A program made the translations under genes and the position numbers. Under the pieces are notes generated by a model. It saw only the letters and a list, made by a program, of their open reading frames with translations, was not told the origin of the DNA and searched no databases. 64,000 nt of DNA from Nocardioides soli (GTDB lineage: Bacteria; Actinomycetota; Actinomycetes; Propionibacteriales; Nocardioidaceae): NCBI RefSeq assembly GCF_014191495.1, contig NZ_JACHWR010000005.1, positions 209,574-273,573 of the forward strand, given 5' to 3'. Shown piece by piece: positions 1 to 9,074 of the stretch (its first letter is position 1; each line of letters opens with the position of its first letter).

Positions 1-25
1 GGGTGCGGACTTCAAGTTCGGGTCG

Positions 26-640
26 CTAGGCCCGGGCGTGCCCACCCCAGTTGGCGAGCTTGGTCGCGACCGCGTGCAGGTCGGCGCGCCAGACCGCCTC
101 GTCGACCGGCGGCAGGATGTCGTCCCACTCGACGGCGTACGAGCCCTTGATCTGGGAGAAGCCCTCCGGCCGCGCCAGGAACCACACGTGGAAGTGCGAG
201 CAGCCGTCACCCCAGCGGTTGACGTGCACCCGGCCGACGTGGGGCAGCCCCTGCATGATGCGGACCAGGCGGTTGGCGATCCGGCCGAACTCGGCTGCCT
301 GGTCGTCGTCGAGGTCGCCGGTGTCGAGGTGGTCGCGGCTCCACAGCGTGAGCACCAGCGGCAGTCCCGACGGCGTGGGGTCGGTGAGGAGCTGCCAGTT
401 CTCGTCCTCCCAGACCACCCGCTCCGGTGCGAAGCCCGCGCACGCTGGGCATGGACCACCGCCCTCGTCGCCCAGCCGTGGTGCCTCGGGCGCGGGTGCG
501 GAGAGCGGCTTGGGCGCGACCGCGCCGTCGACCACCTCCCAGGGGAAGATGTCCCATCCGCTCATCTCGGGAGCGGGCAGGCGACCATCGGCGGCAGCGG
601 CCACGACGCGGGCGTGGATCTCGGGTGCGGACTCCGGCAT
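26..640 (-). CDS. HIT-like protein
   Basis: This 204-aa soluble protein resembles the histidine-triad (HIT) fold. What is visible is a CPAC zinc-ribbon-like pair at about residues 64-67, a central strand region (VLTLWSRDHLDTGDL) and a C-terminal HFHVWF motif near residue 153, which is a shortened form of the HxHxHxx nucleotide-binding signature. Known HIT proteins are nucleotide hydrolases or transferases. Here the triad is only partly kept (H-F-H-V-W-F), so catalytic activity is uncertain. It starts at ATG 640 and no promoter of the leaderless type is seen. It is followed on the same strand by nothing else inside the window. The fold assignment is moderately sure; the substrate is unknown. 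Confidence 0.65.
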   Translation of the reverse strand: MPESAPEIHARVVAAAADGRLPAPEMSGWDIFPWEVVDGAVAPKPLSAPAPEAPRLGDEGGGPCPACAGFAPERVVWEDENWQLLTDPTPSGLPLVLTLWSRDHLDTGDLDDDQAAEFGRIANRLVRIMQGLPHVGRVHVNRWGDGCSHFHVWFLARPEGFSQIKGSYAVEWDDILPPVDEAVWRADLHAVATKLANWGGHARA

Positions 641-706
641 GACCTCACTCTGCCAGCCGGTCGCCGGCGGCGGGACGGGACCCCGGACAATCCCGCCCCG
701 CCCCGG

Positions 707-3700
707 TCAGCGCCGGACGCGAACCCGCATCGCCGCCGTCCAGGAGCCCTGCCCGGCGGTGTTGACGGCGGCGACCCGGAAGTGGTGCGCGCCGCGCTTC
801 GGCGTCCGCACCGTGGCGGCGAGTCGCGCGGAGCGGCCGTCGCGCACGGTCACCCAGTGCTTGCCCGACCGGCGCTGCACCACGTAGTCGGTGACCGGGG
901 CACCACCCGTGGTGGCCGGTGCCGTCCAGCGCAGCTGCACGCTGCGGCCGCGCACGGTGGCCTTCAGCGACCGCGGGGCGGACGGCGCGACCGCCGTCGG
1001 CTCCGGCTGCGGCTGGGGCCCGGGGGTGGGCTGCGGCTCGGGCTGCGGGTCGGGCTGTGGGTCGGGGCCTGGCGAGGTCTCCGGCGCGGTCGGGACGGCC
1101 GACACCGGGTCGGAGGACCAGCCGGGACCCTCGGCGTTGTACGCCGTGACCCGGAACCGCACCTCGGTGTCGTTCGCCAGTCCGGTGGCGGTCCAGGTGA
1201 GCTCCGCGGCGGTGACCCGGGCGACCCGGTCCCACTGCTCGCCGTCGGTGGACCGGGAGACGTGGTAGCCGAGGACCGGGGTGCCGCCGTCGTCCTCCGG
1301 CGCCGTCCAGGTGAGCGTCACCGTGCCGTCGCCGGGCTCGGCGCGCAGGTCGCGGGGGGCGCCGGGCGGGGCGGCCTCCTGCTCGGTCGCGTAGCCGAGG
1401 TCGACGACCAGGTCCTCGTCCTCGCCCAGCTCGAAGGCGAGGGACTCCTCGTCGAGCGTCGACACGTAGCCGGCGGGCGCGTAGTGGCGGAAGCTGTAGG
1501 ACTCGCTGACCAGCCGCTCGATCCGGTAGTGGCCCTGGTCGTCGGTGTCGGAGCACGGGTACCACTCGAGCGCGGGGGAGCGCACGCACACCTCGGCGCC
1601 CGGGAGCACCGGCTCGCCGGCGTCGCGCACGCCGTCGCGGTCACGGTCGTGGAAGACCACGCCGCGCACCACGCCGTCGGGACCGTCGACCCCGAGGTGG
1701 ACGGTGCCGGTGCCGTTGCGGCCGACGTCGACCACGGCTGCGGACGCCGGGGTGGTCTGGTCCCAGCCGTGCCAGGGCGACACGGAGAGCTCGATGGTGC
1801 CGTGGGGGAGGGCGGGGAGCCGGTAGGTCCCGTCGTCGTCGGTGAAGATGCAGTGGTCGGCCTTGAAGTGGCGGTCCACCGCACACACCCGGGTGTCGGC
1901 GAGACTCGGCTCACCGGCGTCGCGCGCGCCGTCGCGGTCGCGGTCGTGGAAGACCTGCCCGGTCACGGTCGCGGTGCCGGTGACCACGCCGAGGTCCAGC
2001 TCCTCGACGGTCTCGTCGGACGAGACCGCGGCAACGCGATGGCCGGTCGAGTAGGAGCCCTCCGGCAGTGAGGGGTGGAGATCGATCGTGCCGGCGATCA
2101 GCGACCCGATCTCGTAGCCCCCGCCGCTCCCGCTGGTCACGGAGTCGGGGTGGCACGCGCCGCCCATCGGGATGTTGACGCAGGCGATCTCCAGGCCGGA
2201 GAGGGGAGCCTCGCCGGCGTCGCGAACGCCATTGCGGTCGGCGTCCTCGTACACGACGCCCCGCACCTTGGCGTCGCCCTCCTCGGGGAAGGGGCGACGG
2301 TCGGTCAGGCCGAAGTCGACCTTCCCCCAGCCGGCGCCGTTGCGGATCTGGACCACCTGCGGCTGCAGGTCGGCCGGCGTCGTCTGGATGCGAGGTCCGA
2401 CGCCGAGGGCGATCAGCCAGGTGCCGTCGGCGAGGCCGTCGAAGGTGAAGCGGCCGACCCCGTCGGTCCCGGTCCAGGTGCGCTCGAGGCGTCGGGTGCC
2501 GTCGAGGCGGTACGCGGAGAACCCGACGTAGGGGTAGGTGTGGGCATCGATGCCCCGCTCACCGTCGTCCCGCCTGCCGTTGAGGTTCGCGTCGTCGTAG
2601 ATGGTGCCCCGGATCTCGGGGACGTCGAGCTGCTCGAAGTCGTCGGTGGTCACCGTGGTCTGCGGGCCGTCGGTGGAGAGGTTGTCGTCCCCGTCGACCG
2701 CCTGCACGGTGAAGGTGTACGTCGTGCCGGGGGCCAGGCTGTCGACGACGTGGGTGCGCGCCGCGGCGTCGAGTGTCGCGATCTGGGTGTCGCCCCGGAA
2801 GACGCGGTAGCCGGTGACGCCCTGCTCGTCGGTCGCCGCCTCCGTCCACCGCAGCGTGACCGAGGTGTTGGTGACGTCACGGGCGACCAGGCGCGTGGTG
2901 TCCGGCCAGGTCGGGACGGTCGCGGCCGTCGTGACCCGCAGCGTCGGCCCGCCCGTGCTCCAGCCCCCGCCGGCGTCGCCGGCCTCCACGGAGACGGTGT
3001 ACGTCGTGCCCGGCTGCAGGCCGGTGACCCGGAGGGTGCGCTGCGAGCCGGGGACCGTCGCGACCGTCGTCGAGCCGCGGCGTACCCGGTAGCCGGTGAC
3101 CGCCACGTCGTCGGTGGCGGCGGTCCAGGAGAGGGTCAACGACCGCGCCTCCACGTCGGTGGCGGTCAGCTCGGAGCCGGACGGCCAGGTCGGCGGGTGC
3201 TCCGCGGAGCAGCCCGGGTTCGGCGCCAGCACGCGGGTCGTGCCGCCGACCTGGGCGACGTGGGAGGTCTCGGTGGCCTCGAACGAGATCGCGCCGACCG
3301 GGTCGGTGCGGGTGGCGAGCACCTCGCCGTCGGCGACGCGGACGAGGCGGCTGGTCATGAAGCTGGCGTCGTTCTGGGTCACCAGCGCGAACATCGACCC
3401 GCAGGGGCTGAAGTGCCAGTGTGCGGGTCCGGTGAGCGTCTCGGAGAGGACCGCGCGGCCCCCGCGCAGGTCGACCAGGGTGGCCTCGACGGAGCTCTGC
3501 CCGCTGACGTAGGCGAGCAGGAAGCCGTGCCCGGTGGGGCTGAAACCCCAGCCGGCGGCGCCGAAGCGTTTGCCGGCGCTGCCGGGCACCGAGAACGAGT
3601 AGGTGGTGCTGTACGCCGTGCGCCCGGTCGCCGCGTCGAACACCAGGACGCTGGTGGTGGTGCCGCTGGTGCTCCACAGGTGGATGATCCCGAAGTAGGC

Positions 3701-4255
3701 CCCGTCGGGGCTGAAGCCCAGCGCGGCGTCGCCGACCTGCACCGTCTGCTGGATCACCGCGGTGGCGGGCTTGGTCGCGGTCAGGTCGTAGACCTGGACC
3801 TCGAGCAGGCCGCCGACGACGCGATGGGTGACGAACCGCTGCTCGTCGGGGCTGAACCCCCACTTCGTGGCCGCCGTGGTGAGGGTGAGCACGGTGGACG
3901 AGTCGTCGACCCGGCGCACGGTGAGGGTGGTCGTGGGCGGTGCGCCCGTGGCGGTGACCCGGTAGCGCGGCTGGTGGTCCTCACCGGGCGCCGACGAGCT
4001 GCCGTCGAGCTCGACGTTCGGGGCGACGAGGCCGGCCGGGGTCTCGTAGTCGCCCTTCTCCGTGCAGCCGCAGTCGCCGGCGGCGGTGGACACCGGGACG
4101 GACGCCGCCGTGGGGGAGGCGGCGTACGCGCCCGTCCCGGTGGTCAGGGTGGCCAGCAGGAGCGCCACGACCAGGCCGAGCGTGCCGCCGGACAGCAGTC
4201 GTCGCCAGGCGTGGGTGGGCGTCGTGGAACTCGTGTGTCGGGATCTGCTGGTCAC
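707..4255 (-). CDS. secreted surface protein with WD40-like, FN3 and SdrD-B-like domains
   Basis: This 1182-aa exported protein begins at GTG 4255 and has a Sec signal peptide ending near AYAA (residue about 45). Residues about 90-345 form a WD40/YVTN-like propeller with repeated GFSP motifs (WGFSPDE, LGFSPDG, WGFSPTG, WHFSPCG). Two fibronectin type III domains follow (about 360-540). Four SdrD-B-like collagen-binding-type modules come next (about 545-950), each with a Ca-binding-like D-x-N/D-x-D-G-x-R-D-x-GE motif. Two more FN3 domains flank a Pro/Glu/Gln-rich linker near residue 1065. No LPXTG or membrane anchor is visible at the C-terminus, so it is probably released or held non-covalently. 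A role in adhesion or matrix is an inference from domain type. It is divergent from purC with a 71-bp gap. Confidence 0.8.
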   Translation of the reverse strand: MTSRSRHTSSTTPTHAWRRLLSGGTLGLVVALLLATLTTGTGAYAASPTAASVPVSTAAGDCGCTEKGDYETPAGLVAPNVELDGSSSAPGEDHQPRYRVTATGAPPTTTLTVRRVDDSSTVLTLTTAATKWGFSPDEQRFVTHRVVGGLLEVQVYDLTATKPATAVIQQTVQVGDAALGFSPDGAYFGIIHLWSTSGTTTSVLVFDAATGRTAYSTTYSFSVPGSAGKRFGAAGWGFSPTGHGFLLAYVSGQSSVEATLVDLRGGRAVLSETLTGPAHWHFSPCGSMFALVTQNDASFMTSRLVRVADGEVLATRTDPVGAISFEATETSHVAQVGGTTRVLAPNPGCSAEHPPTWPSGSELTATDVEARSLTLSWTAATDDVAVTGYRVRRGSTTVATVPGSQRTLRVTGLQPGTTYTVSVEAGDAGGGWSTGGPTLRVTTAATVPTWPDTTRLVARDVTNTSVTLRWTEAATDEQGVTGYRVFRGDTQIATLDAAARTHVVDSLAPGTTYTFTVQAVDGDDNLSTDGPQTTVTTDDFEQLDVPEIRGTIYDDANLNGRRDDGERGIDAHTYPYVGFSAYRLDGTRRLERTWTGTDGVGRFTFDGLADGTWLIALGVGPRIQTTPADLQPQVVQIRNGAGWGKVDFGLTDRRPFPEEGDAKVRGVVYEDADRNGVRDAGEAPLSGLEIACVNIPMGGACHPDSVTSGSGGGYEIGSLIAGTIDLHPSLPEGSYSTGHRVAAVSSDETVEELDLGVVTGTATVTGQVFHDRDRDGARDAGEPSLADTRVCAVDRHFKADHCIFTDDDGTYRLPALPHGTIELSVSPWHGWDQTTPASAAVVDVGRNGTGTVHLGVDGPDGVVRGVVFHDRDRDGVRDAGEPVLPGAEVCVRSPALEWYPCSDTDDQGHYRIERLVSESYSFRHYAPAGYVSTLDEESLAFELGEDEDLVVDLGYATEQEAAPPGAPRDLRAEPGDGTVTLTWTAPEDDGGTPVLGYHVSRSTDGEQWDRVARVTAAELTWTATGLANDTEVRFRVTAYNAEGPGWSSDPVSAVPTAPETSPGPDPQPDPQPEPQPTPGPQPQPEPTAVAPSAPRSLKATVRGRSVQLRWTAPATTGGAPVTDYVVQRRSGKHWVTVRDGRSARLAATVRTPKRGAHHFRVAAVNTAGQGSWTAAMRVRVRR

Positions 4256-4313
4256 GAATCGTCTGTTGCGTCGGGGCGCCCGACCGGTTCACTGGTCTGG
4301 ACCACCGCGGCCC

Positions 4314-4319
4314 TAGAAT
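4314..4319 (+). promoter_or_regulatory. -10 element of purC (leaderless)
   Basis: The hexamer TAGAAT ends 7 nt before the GTG start of purC. That distance places the transcription start at or next to the start codon, and no Shine-Dalgarno sequence is present. No good -35 hexamer is visible. Confidence 0.6.
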
Positions 4320-4326
4320 CCGCGGT

Positions 4327-5223
4327 GTGGCCGACCTGAACATCCCGCCCGCGCCCGCGATCGAGGGGGCCACCCACCTCCACTCGGGCAAGGTGCGCGA
4401 CCTCTACGAGCTGCCCGGCGGCGAGCTGCTCATGGTCGCCAGCGACCGGATCTCGATCTTCGACTTCGTGCTCGACACGACGATCCCCGACAAGGGCGAG
4501 ATCCTGACCCGGATGTCGCTGTGGTGGTTCGACCAGCTCGCCGACCTGGTGCCCAACCACGTGATCTCGACCGACGTCCCCGAGGCGGTCAGGGGCCGTG
4601 CGGTGGTGTGCGAGCGGCTGTCGATGTACCCGGTCGAGTGCGTGGCGCGGGGCTACCTCACCGGCTCCGGCCTGCTCGACTACCGCGCGACGGCCAAGGA
4701 AGGGCACAGCGTCTGCGGGATCGCGCTGCCGGAGGGCCTGGAGGACGGAAGTCGCCTGCCCGAGCCGATCTTCACCCCCGCCACCAAGGCCGAGCTCGGC
4801 GACCACGACGAGAACGTGTCGTACGACGCGGTCGCGTCGACGATCGGCGCCGAGCGGGCCGCGGAGCTGCGCGACCTCACGCTCGCGGTCTACGGGCGCG
4901 CCGAGGCGATCGCCCGCGAGCGCGGGATCATCCTGGCCGACACCAAGCTCGAGTTCGGTGCCCGCCCCGACGGCACCACCGTGCTCGCCGACGAGGTGCT
5001 CACCCCCGACTCGTCCCGCTTCTGGCCGGCCGACGAGTGGCGGCCGGGCCGCACCCAGCCGTCGTACGACAAGCAGATCGTGCGCAACTGGGCGCTCTCG
5101 CCCGAGTCCGGCTGGGACCGGTCCACCGGCGAGGCGCCGCCGGCGCTGCCCGACGAGGTGGTCGAGCGCACCCGCAGTCGGTACGTCGAGGCGTACGAGC
5201 TGCTCACCGGCCAGCGCTGGTAG
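4327..5223 (+). CDS. purC: phosphoribosylaminoimidazole-succinocarboxamide synthase
   Basis: SAICAR synthetase catalyses the ATP-dependent condensation of CAIR with aspartate in de novo purine synthesis. The 298-aa length is normal for the family. The N-terminal HSGKVRDLYEL and the following ASDRISIFDFVL are the classic PurC ATP-binding signature, and LADTKLEFG plus LTPDSSRFWP are the conserved central and C-terminal motifs. The GTG start at 4327 follows a TAGAAT -10 box by 7 nt, predicting a leaderless mRNA. It is the first anchor of a purine backbone with the same order as in mycobacteria (purC, purSQ, purL, purF, purM). Confidence 0.97.
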   Translation: MADLNIPPAPAIEGATHLHSGKVRDLYELPGGELLMVASDRISIFDFVLDTTIPDKGEILTRMSLWWFDQLADLVPNHVISTDVPEAVRGRAVVCERLSMYPVECVARGYLTGSGLLDYRATAKEGHSVCGIALPEGLEDGSRLPEPIFTPATKAELGDHDENVSYDAVASTIGAERAAELRDLTLAVYGRAEAIARERGIILADTKLEFGARPDGTTVLADEVLTPDSSRFWPADEWRPGRTQPSYDKQIVRNWALSPESGWDRSTGEAPPALPDEVVERTRSRYVEAYELLTGQRW

Positions 5224-5226
5224 GAG

Positions 5227-5245
5227 CCGACTCCGGAGGAGTCGG
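5227..5245 (+). terminator. hairpin downstream of purC
   Basis: CCGACTCC and GGAGTCGG pair as a perfect 8-bp stem with a 3-nt loop, 4 nt after the purC stop codon. There is no T tract, as is usual for actinobacterial terminators. Confidence 0.5.
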
Positions 5246-5292
5246 GTCGAGAAGTGTCGGCGGAGTGCTGGTCGACCTTCGTGACTCGTGAG

Positions 5293-5298
5293 TAGGTT
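5293..5298 (+). promoter_or_regulatory. -10 element of acyl-CoA ligase gene (leaderless)
   Basis: TAGGTT ends 6 nt before the ATG at 5305, which is the leaderless spacing seen repeatedly in this window. Confidence 0.5.
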
Positions 5299-5304
5299 GA
5301 CGGC

Positions 5305-6903
5305 ATGACGACGTACAACCTGGCGAGCCTCCTCGAGGACAGTGCGGCGAGCTACCCGGACCGGGCGGCGATCGTGTTCGCCCCTCCCGGTGGGCCGAGC
5401 CGGAGGCTGTCCTACGCCGAGGTCGACGCGTTCGCCAACATGGTCGCCAACCTGTTGGTCTCGCGCGGGATCGGTCCGGGAGACAAGGTCGCGCTGACCT
5501 GTCCGAACCTGCCCTACTTCACCGTCGTCTACTACGGCATCCTCAAGGCCGGCGCGGCCGTGGTGCCGCTCAACGTGCTGCTCAAGGCGCGCGAGGTCGC
5601 CTACCACCTGGGCGACTCCGACGCCCGGGCGTACTTCTGCTTCGAGGGCACGCCGGAGCTCCCGATGGGCGAGGAGGGGTACGCCGGGTTCCAGCAGGCC
5701 GACGGCTGCGAGCACTTCTTCGTGATCACCGCCGACCTGGCGGCTCCGTCGCCGATCGAGGGCGTCGAGACGATGGCCCAGGCGATGGGCGGCCAGCCGG
5801 CCACGTTCGAGGCGGTCGCCACCGACGAGGACGACACCGCGGTGATCCTCTACACCTCCGGCACGACCGGCCAGCCCAAGGGCGCCGAGCTGCGACACCG
5901 CAACATGCGCGACAACGCGCTCTCGGGTGAGGCGCTCTTCGGCGCCAGCGCCGACCGCCCGGACACCTACCTGTGCGTGCTGCCGCTCTTCCACTCCTTC
6001 GGCCAGACGGTCTGCCAGAACGGTCCGTTCGGGTACGGCGGCACGATCGTGATGCTGCCGCGCTTCGACGCGCGCGGTGCGCTGGACCTGATGAAGCAGG
6101 AGCGGATCACCTTCTTCGCCGGGGTGCCGACGATGTACTGGGGCCTGCTCGGCGCGCTCGAGAGCGCCCAGGCCGACGGCCTCGACGTGACCCAGCTCGC
6201 CGACAACCTGCGGATCGCCGTCGCGGGCGGGTCGGCGCTGCCGGTCGAGGTGCACAAGGAGTTCCAGAAGCGTTTCGGCGTCACGATCCTCGAGGGCTAC
6301 GGGCTCTCGGAGACCTCGCCGGTGGCGTCGTTCTCCAAGCACGGCGAGCCGGTGCGGGTCGGCTCGATCGGCGTGCCGATCCCCGGTGTCGAGATGAAGC
6401 TGATCGACCCCGCGTCGACGCGCGGGGCGTGGCGCGACGTCGAGGGCGCCGACGAGATCGGCGAGATCGCGATCAAGGGCCACAACATCATGAAGGGCTA
6501 CCACGACCGCCCCGAGGAGACCGCCGAGGCGATCGACGACGGGTGGTTCCGCTCGGGCGACCTGGCTCGGCGCGACGAGGACGGCTGGTACTACATCGTC
6601 GACCGCTCGAAGGACATGATCATCCGCGGCGGCTACAACGTGTACCCGCGCGAGATCGAGGAGGTCCTGATGAGCCACCCCTCGGTCTCGCTCGCCGCGG
6701 TGATCGGCGTGCCCGACGAGAGCCACGGCGAGGAGATCAAGGCCGTCGTGATCAAGGCGCCCGGCGCCGAGATCACCGAGGACGAGCTGGTCGCCTGGAG
6801 CAAGGAGCAGATGGCGGCCTACAAGTACCCGCGGATCGTGGCCTTCGTCGACGCGCTCCCGATGACCTCGACCGGCAAGATCCTCAAGCGCGAGCTGTCG
6901 TAG
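5305..6903 (+). CDS. long-chain fatty-acid--CoA ligase (AMP-binding)
   Basis: This 532-aa member of the ANL superfamily activates a carboxylic acid, probably a fatty acid, to its acyl-CoA through an acyl-adenylate. The P-loop-like motif YTSGTTGQPKGAE lies near residues 184-196, the EGYGLSETSP A5 motif near 330, the hinge and RSGDLARRDEDGWYYIVDR motif near 415-433, the KDMIIRGGYNVYP A8 motif near 436, and the catalytic lysine in STGKILKREL at the C-terminus. Substrate length cannot be read from the sequence. It stands alone between purC and the purSQ group, with its own promoter and an intergenic palindrome cluster downstream. Confidence 0.92.
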   Translation: MTTYNLASLLEDSAASYPDRAAIVFAPPGGPSRRLSYAEVDAFANMVANLLVSRGIGPGDKVALTCPNLPYFTVVYYGILKAGAAVVPLNVLLKAREVAYHLGDSDARAYFCFEGTPELPMGEEGYAGFQQADGCEHFFVITADLAAPSPIEGVETMAQAMGGQPATFEAVATDEDDTAVILYTSGTTGQPKGAELRHRNMRDNALSGEALFGASADRPDTYLCVLPLFHSFGQTVCQNGPFGYGGTIVMLPRFDARGALDLMKQERITFFAGVPTMYWGLLGALESAQADGLDVTQLADNLRIAVAGGSALPVEVHKEFQKRFGVTILEGYGLSETSPVASFSKHGEPVRVGSIGVPIPGVEMKLIDPASTRGAWRDVEGADEIGEIAIKGHNIMKGYHDRPEETAEAIDDGWFRSGDLARRDEDGWYYIVDRSKDMIIRGGYNVYPREIEEVLMSHPSVSLAAVIGVPDESHGEEIKAVVIKAPGAEITEDELVAWSKEQMAAYKYPRIVAFVDALPMTSTGKILKRELS

Positions 6904-6909
6904 GGGGCC

Positions 6910-7050
6910 GGTGGTTTCGAGACAGGCGCTAGGGCGCCTTCCTCAACCACCGTGATCCCCAGCGTGGACCGGGTGGTTTCGAGACAGGCGCCGGGACACG
7001 TGGATCACGGTGGTTGAGGAGGTTGCGCTAGCAACCGTCTCGAAACCACC
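6910..7050. repeat. nested palindromic repeat cluster (GGTGGTTTCGAG family)
   Basis: Two copies of GGTGGTTTCGAGAC (6910-6923 and 6972-6985) and one inverted copy, GTCTCGAAACCACC (7037-7050), frame this gap. A second inverted pair is CTCAACCACCGTGATCC (6942-6958) with GGATCACGGTGGTTGAG (7002-7018). A small GGTTGC/GCAACC hairpin sits at 7021-7036. The region lies between convergent genes, so it may also act as a two-way terminator. Related copies are at 9178-9226 and 44786-44833. Confidence 0.85.
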
Positions 7051-7059
7051 GCAGGCGGT

Positions 7060-7563
7060 CTACTCGAACGGGTTCGGCAGCGCCCCCGGCAGCTTGGCGA
7101 GCAGCTCTCGCGCCTGGGCGGCGACCTTGTGCTCGACGAGCACCTCGTAGCGGGTCGCGACGACCTGGGTGATCGAGGAGAAGTCCCGCCGCCCGCGGGT
7201 CAGGGCGTAGCCGAGCAGCGCCCAGATGACGCCGAAGACCGCGCCGAGGGCGACGGTCGAGAGGATCATCGCCAGCACGTTCTCGTCGACGAAGAACGAG
7301 AAGATCAGGCCGACGAAGAGCCCGAGCCAGAGGCCGGACAGCACGCCGCCGAGGGCCACCCGGCCGGTCGTCAGCCGTCCGGTGATCCGCTCGACCCGCT
7401 TCAGGTCGGTGCCGACGATCATCAGGTGCTGCACCGGGAACTGGTTGTCGGCGAGGAAGTCCACGGTCTTCTGGGCGGCCGCGTAGTCGTCGTACACCGC
7501 CAACGACTGCGGGAACTCGAGTCGCAGCGGGTTGGCTCCGGGGACACCGGTCGACATGCTCAT
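7060..7563 (-). CDS. general-stress (YflT/GsiB-like) glycine-zipper membrane protein
   Basis: This 167-aa protein has an N-terminal YflT-type domain (LAVYDDYAAAQKTVDFLADNQFPVQHLMIVGTDL), which is found in heat-induced stress proteins. Two hydrophobic helices follow at about residues 70-125 (GGVLSGLWLGLFVGLIFSFF and AMILSTVALGAVFGVIWALL) with glycine-zipper spacing. A cytoplasmic tail ends in LPGALPNPFE. The start at ATG 7563 was chosen because upstream sequence in this frame is low-complexity and antisense to purS. It is divergent from purS with a 100-bp gap. Function is unknown; a membrane-associated stress role is inferred from the family. Confidence 0.75.
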   Translation of the reverse strand: MSMSTGVPGANPLRLEFPQSLAVYDDYAAAQKTVDFLADNQFPVQHLMIVGTDLKRVERITGRLTTGRVALGGVLSGLWLGLFVGLIFSFFVDENVLAMILSTVALGAVFGVIWALLGYALTRGRRDFSSITQVVATRYEVLVEHKVAAQARELLAKLPGALPNPFE

Positions 7564-7651
7564 GGCTCCCAGTGTGCCCGAGTTCCCGGTGTCCTGCCCG
7601 CGCCGTACCTCCCGCTCCGAGCCCGTGCCGCCCGGCGCGGGGCGGCCCTCG

Positions 7652-7657
7652 TAGACT
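7652..7657 (+). promoter_or_regulatory. -10 element of purSQ (leaderless)
   Basis: TAGACT ends 6 nt before the GTG start of purS at 7664. The same hexamer at the same spacing precedes purF. Confidence 0.6.
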
Positions 7658-7663
7658 GGCGGC

Positions 7664-7915
7664 GTGCCGCGAGTAGTCGTCGACGTGATGCCCAAGCCCG
7701 AGATCCTCGACCCGCAGGGGAAGGCCGTCCTCGGCGCCCTGCCCCGGCTGGGGTTCCAGGGGGTGACCGACGTCCGCCAGGGCAAGCGCTTCGAGCTCGA
7801 GTTCGACGGCGACGTCGACGACGCGGTGCTCGCCGAGGTCGAGAAGATGGCCGAGACCCTGCTCTCCAACCCGGTGATCGAGAACTACGTGGTCCGGGTG
7901 GAGGAGACGGCGTGA
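7664..7915 (+). CDS. purS: phosphoribosylformylglycinamidine synthase subunit PurS
   Basis: PurS is the small 83-aa subunit that bridges PurL and PurQ in the FGAM synthetase complex. The family patterns VVVDVMPKPEILDPQGKAV and LPRLGFQGVTDVRQGKRFEL are clear, and the length is typical. The gene starts at GTG 7664 under a leaderless-type -10 box. Its stop codon overlaps the GTG of purQ (GTGA), so the two are translationally coupled. Confidence 0.97.
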   Translation: MPRVVVDVMPKPEILDPQGKAVLGALPRLGFQGVTDVRQGKRFELEFDGDVDDAVLAEVEKMAETLLSNPVIENYVVRVEETA

Positions 7916-8580
7916 AGGTCGGCGTCGTCACCTTCCCCGGCTCCCTCGACGACGTCGACGCCCAGCGCGCGGTCGTCATCGGCGGCCACGAGGCGGTCGC
8001 GCTGTGGCACGGCGACCACGACCTGCGCGGTGTCGACGCCGTGATCCTCCCGGGCGGCTTCTCGTACGGCGACTACCTGCGCTGCGGCGCGATCTCCCGC
8101 TTCTCCCCGGTGATGGCCGAGGTGATCGAGGCGGCGGGCCGGGGCATGCCGGTGCTCGGCATCTGCAACGGCTTCCAGATCCTCTGCGAGTCCCACCTGC
8201 TGCCGGGTGCGCTGATCCGCAACGACCACCGCAAGTTCGTCTGCCGCGACCAGCGGCTGCGCATCGAGAACAACCGCACGCCCTGGACCTCGTCGTACGA
8301 CGAGGGCGCCGAGATCACCGTCGTCCTCAAGAACGGCGAGGGCGGCTTCGTCGCCGACGCCGACACTCTCGACCGGCTCGAGGGGGAGGGGCGGGTCGTG
8401 GCCCGCTACCTCGACGTCAACCCCAACGGCTCGATGCGCGACATCGCCGGCATCGCCAACGACCGCGGCAACGTCGTCGGCCTGATGCCCCACCCCGAGC
8501 ACGCGGTCGAGTCGCTGACCGGCGCCGGCACCGACGGGCTCGGCTTCTTCACCGGCCTCGTCGAGGCGGCCTTCGCATGA
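7912..8580 (+). CDS. purQ: phosphoribosylformylglycinamidine synthase glutaminase subunit PurQ
   Basis: PurQ is the class I glutamine amidotransferase that releases ammonia for the FGAM synthetase reaction. The 222-aa protein shows LPGGFSYGDYLR near residue 44, the nucleophile-cysteine motif GICNGFQIL near residue 82, and the His-Glu dyad in LMPHPEHAVE near residue 194. It starts at GTG 7912, overlapping the purS stop by 4 nt, and its own stop overlaps the ATG of the next gene (ATGA). All three genes therefore form one operon. Confidence 0.98.
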   Translation: MKVGVVTFPGSLDDVDAQRAVVIGGHEAVALWHGDHDLRGVDAVILPGGFSYGDYLRCGAISRFSPVMAEVIEAAGRGMPVLGICNGFQILCESHLLPGALIRNDHRKFVCRDQRLRIENNRTPWTSSYDEGAEITVVLKNGEGGFVADADTLDRLEGEGRVVARYLDVNPNGSMRDIAGIANDRGNVVGLMPHPEHAVESLTGAGTDGLGFFTGLVEAAFA

Positions 8581-9032
8581 GCACCATGAGTCCGCTCCGC
8601 CTCTTCCGGCGGGTCGCGATCGCCGAGGCCGTCACCTGGGCGCTGCTGCTCGTCGGCATGTTCCTCAAGTACGTCACCGAGACCACCGAGCTCGGCGTCC
8701 GGATCTTCGGCATGGCCCACGGCGTGGTGTTCGTCGCCTACTGCCTGACCACGGTGGTCGTCGCCGTCGACCAGCGCTGGTCGGCGGGTCGCGCCCTGCT
8801 CGGCCTGGCCGCCGCCGTCCCGCCGTTCTTCACGGTGCTCTTCGACCGGTACGCCGAGAAGCGGGGCGCGCTCGGCACCGCCTGGCGGCTCACCGCCTCC
8901 GAGCCGCGGGGCGGCCTGGACCGCCCGGTGTCCTGGCTGCTGCGTAACCCGGCCCGGGGTGCGGTCGCCGGCGTGATCGCCGTCGTCGCCCTCACCGGCG
9001 TCGCGCTGCTGGTCGGTCCGCCCGCCAGCTGA
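8577..9032 (+). CDS. DUF3817 integral membrane protein
   Basis: This 151-aa protein has a DUF3817 domain with three to four hydrophobic segments: AEAVTWALLLVGMFLKY near 13, GMAHGVVFVAYCLTTVVVAV near 42, a segment near 75-90 (GLAAAVPPFFTVLFD), and AGVIAVVALTGVALLVG at the C-terminus. Family members are small membrane proteins of unknown function. The start overlaps the purQ stop (ATGA), so it is co-transcribed and probably coupled to purSQ. No purine link is known for the family. Confidence 0.85.
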   Translation: MSTMSPLRLFRRVAIAEAVTWALLLVGMFLKYVTETTELGVRIFGMAHGVVFVAYCLTTVVVAVDQRWSAGRALLGLAAAVPPFFTVLFDRYAEKRGALGTAWRLTASEPRGGLDRPVSWLLRNPARGAVAGVIAVVALTGVALLVGPPAS

Positions 9033-9074
9033 CGCCGCACCCGGCACGGGCGGTGGTGAGTGGCGTGGCGGGGT

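Noticed and set aside
2075..4339. A 754-codon open frame on the plus strand over the secreted FN3/SdrD-B gene
   Set aside because: It is the antisense shadow of a clear domain-bearing gene; its translation is low-complexity Gly/Arg/Asp with no domain.
6910..7050. A CRISPR array, from repeated GGTGGTTTCGAGAC units
   Set aside because: The units are few, unevenly spaced and in both orientations, and no cas gene is present.
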